From assembly GCF_020966755.1 (NCBI RefSeq), contig NZ_JAJKFT010000004.1:1240001-1304000 (forward strand): DNA of 64,000 nucleotides, written 5' to 3'. Made by a program: the position numbers and the translations under genes. Positions 62,355 to 64,000 of the stretch are shown one piece after another; within the stretch, counting starts at the first letter, position 1, and every line of letters starts with the position of its first letter. The stretch comes from Blastopirellula sediminis (GTDB lineage: Bacteria; Planctomycetota; Planctomycetia; Pirellulales; Pirellulaceae). The notes beneath the pieces are model-generated. The model did no database searches, was not told the DNA's origin, and saw nothing but the letters and a program-made list of their open reading frames with translations.

Positions 62355-64000
62355 TTAGCATCCGCACTTCGGTACGGTGATCGTCTTGGGCACCATCTTG
62401 CAGACGGGAACCTGGACTTCTTTGGTCACTTGAACCGGAACCATGCAGGTGTACGAGACGACCTTTTCTTCCGGAACTTGCTTGTAGGTGGTGACGTTGC
62501 AGGTCTTTTCACGGGTTTCCGGACGGCAGACCGTGTACGGCACTTCCTTCGTCAGCACTTCGTTAACGTATTCGCACGTCTGAACCGTGCAGGTCTTTTG
62601 AACCGGCTTCATCACGCAGACCTTGTAGGTATACGGGACTTGCTCGGTGACCGGCTTGCAAACGGTGTAGGTCACGTCTTTCGACATCACTTCGTTCACG
62701 TATTCGCAAGTTTTCACCGTGCAGGTCTTTTCGACCGGCTTCATCACGCAGACCTGGTAGGTGTACGGGACTTGTTCGGTGACCTGCTTGCAAACGGTGT
62801 AGGTCACGTCTTTCGACATGACTTCGTTCACGTATTCGCAAGTTTTGACCGTGTAGGTCTTTTCGACCGGCGTCATCACGCAGACGTTATACGTGTACGG
62901 GACTTCTTCGGTAACCTGCTTGCAGACGGTGTAGGGGACTTCCTTCGTGACGACTTCCTTTTCATAGGTGCAAGTCGCAACTTCGTAGGTCTTTTCAACC
63001 GGCTTCATCACGCAGACCTTGTAGGTGTACGGGACTTCTTCCCGAACCGGTTTCATCACCGTGCAGGGGACTTCGACCTGGACGACGTTCGGAACCCACT
63101 TACGGCAAGTCTTTTCGCAACCGCAGCAGTCGGTCACGACGACGTCTTGCCAGCAGCCTTGGTCCTTGCAAACGGTCTTGGTGATCGTTTCCGGAACCAT
63201 CTTGCAGACGGTGTGGGTCCCTTCACGTTCTTCGTACGACGGAACCATCACGGTTTCGGTGACGGTCTTGGTGCCGTGGACCGGTTTGCAAACGGTGTAT
63301 TCGACCGTCTTGGTCGCCGTTTCAGAGACCGTCTTGCAAACGTTGCGAACTCCTTCGCGGGTTTCTTGCGTCGGAACCATGACCGTCTTGGTCACTTCTT
63401 TGGTGCCGTAGACCGGCTTGCAAACGGTGTAGTTTACCGTCTTGGTCAACGTTTCCGGAACGGTCTTGCAAACGTTGCGGACCCCTTCGCGGGTTTCATA
63501 GGTCGGAACCATCACCGTCGTGGTGACGTCTTTGGTGCCGTAGACCGGTTTGCATACGGTGTAGTTGACCGTCTTGGTCATCGTTTCCGGAACCATGCGG
63601 CAGACGTTGCGAACCCCTTCGCGAGTCTCGTAGGTCGGAACCATGACCGTCGTGGTGACGTCTTTGGTTCCATAGACCGGCTTGCGAACGGTGTACTCAA
63701 CGGTCTTGGTCAAAGTTTCCGGGACCATCACCGTGTAAGTCCGCGTCACGGAAGTCGTTTCCGGCACGCAGCGATAGACGGTGATCGTCTTCTGGCGGAC
63801 CTCAGGACGCATCTCCGTGCAAGTGATGGTGCGCGTTTCGTACGATTGCACCGGGACCATGATCGTCTTTTCGACGTAGGTAACTTCCGGTTCGCAAGGC
63901 GAACCGCAAGGCGCCGCACACGCGGGCGCACAGCCCGGGCGACAGTGACGACAGGCTTCGGCTACGTTCGCTGCGCCCAACGAGGCGGCGATCGTAGCGA
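62355..64000 (-). CDS. YTV-repeat cell-wall-type protein (partial, N-terminus beyond window)
   Basis: The minus-strand frame is open past the right edge. The first visible residues (ATIAASLGAANVAEACRHC) look like the end of a signal peptide; a TTG at 63980 is therefore not taken as the start. After a Cys-rich segment (CRPGCAPACAAPCGSPC) the protein is built from Tyr-Thr-Val-rich repeats with regular cysteines: YTVCKPVYGTK units, a central Cys-rich linker (DCCGCEKTCRKW), then VPYTYKVCVMKPVEK units. YTV-domain proteins are known components of the planctomycete proteinaceous cell wall. Confidence 0.9.
   Translation of the reverse strand, partial: ATIAASLGAANVAEACRHCRPGCAPACAAPCGSPCEPEVTYVEKTIMVPVQSYETRTITCTEMRPEVRQKTITVYRCVPETTSVTRTYTVMVPETLTKTVEYTVRKPVYGTKDVTTTVMVPTYETREGVRNVCRMVPETMTKTVNYTVCKPVYGTKDVTTTVMVPTYETREGVRNVCKTVPETLTKTVNYTVCKPVYGTKEVTKTVMVPTQETREGVRNVCKTVSETATKTVEYTVCKPVHGTKTVTETVMVPSYEEREGTHTVCKMVPETITKTVCKDQGCWQDVVVTDCCGCEKTCRKWVPNVVQVEVPCTVMKPVREEVPYTYKVCVMKPVEKTYEVATCTYEKEVVTKEVPYTVCKQVTEEVPYTYNVCVMTPVEKTYTVKTCEYVNEVMSKDVTYTVCKQVTEQVPYTYQVCVMKPVEKTCTVKTCEYVNEVMSKDVTYTVCKPVTEQVPYTYKVCVMKPVQKTCTVQTCEYVNEVLTKEVPYTVCRPETREKTCNVTTYKQVPEEKVVSYTCMVPVQVTKEVQVPVCKMVPKTITVPKCGC
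62508..63035 (-). repeat. Four tandem 132-bp repeats in YTV gene, C-terminal set
   Basis: The coding sequence has four units of 44 codons, each of the form VPYTY-VCVMKPVEKT...C-Y...KDVTYTVCK-VTEQ. The middle two are nearly identical at nucleotide level, which suggests recent duplication or conversion. Confidence 0.85.
63168..63695 (-). repeat. Four tandem 132-bp repeats in YTV gene, N-terminal set
   Basis: Four units of 44 codons of the form YTVCKPVYGTKDVT-TVMVPTYETREGVRNVCK-VPET-TKTV. Unit length equals that of the C-terminal set though the sequence differs, so both may descend from one ancestral 44-residue module. Confidence 0.85.

Overview
The window reads as chromosome from a marine-type planctomycete of the Pirellula/Blastopirellula/Rhodopirellula kind. 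This is inferred from gene content, not from a marker gene. The signs are a prepilin-like DUF1559 protein beside a small lipoprotein, a sulfatase and a sialidase in tandem, a Tat-exported Gfo/Idh/MocA oxidoreductase, a redoxin/haem c/copper-monooxygenase-type fusion, a Cys-rich secreted protein, and a YTV-repeat protein of the planctomycete cell-wall type. Many genes start at GTG or TTG or lack a clear ribosome binding site. No rRNA, tRNA, CRISPR array or intact transposase gene was found.

Layout. 1-2911: three tandem paralogous membrane proteins on the minus strand, the first cut by the window edge. 3265-13817: small secreted or membrane proteins, an APH-like/P-loop kinase, a YbaK-type deacylase, a chemoreceptor, a DUF1028 protein, an alpha/beta hydrolase and a LamG-like protein. 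13928-20658: sulfatase, sialidase, HEAT-repeat protein and SGNH hydrolase, with palindromic repeats between them. 20659-27837: an accessory, repeat-rich and partly AT-rich region. It holds a PD-(D/E)XK nuclease-like gene, an orphan protein, a long hairpin, an apparently frameshifted gene behind an LRR lipoprotein, a MITE-like inverted-repeat element, a DUF4240 gene, and a 1.3 kb gene-free stretch carrying an array of A-tract/GGTCCAGTCC units.

27838-42291 is mostly plus-strand core genome: oxidoreductase, phoR-phoU-phoB, ndk, the redoxin/copper oxygenase fusion, an esterase, mutS and pyrF. 43004-51433 holds the DUF1559/lipoprotein pair, a LecA-like protein, an SLC13 transporter, a Dabb protein, an SDR enzyme, a porin and a Cys-rich secreted protein. 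52237-56485 is a four-gene plus-strand cluster (beta-carbonic anhydrase, SulP transporter, universal stress protein, bestrophin) that looks like an inorganic-carbon handling unit. 56562-64000 holds a TlpA-like thioredoxin, a LarA/DUF2088 protein, a YeiH-family exporter with a small membrane partner, a TerB-like protein with a degenerate HNH, and the YTV protein, whose N-terminus runs off the right edge.

The items most worth follow-up are the A-tract/GGTCCAGTCC array, the MITE-like element and its scattered relatives, the nuclease-like gene in the AT-rich island, the carbon cluster, the TTAAC repeats between phoR and phoU, and the two sets of 44-residue repeats in the YTV protein.
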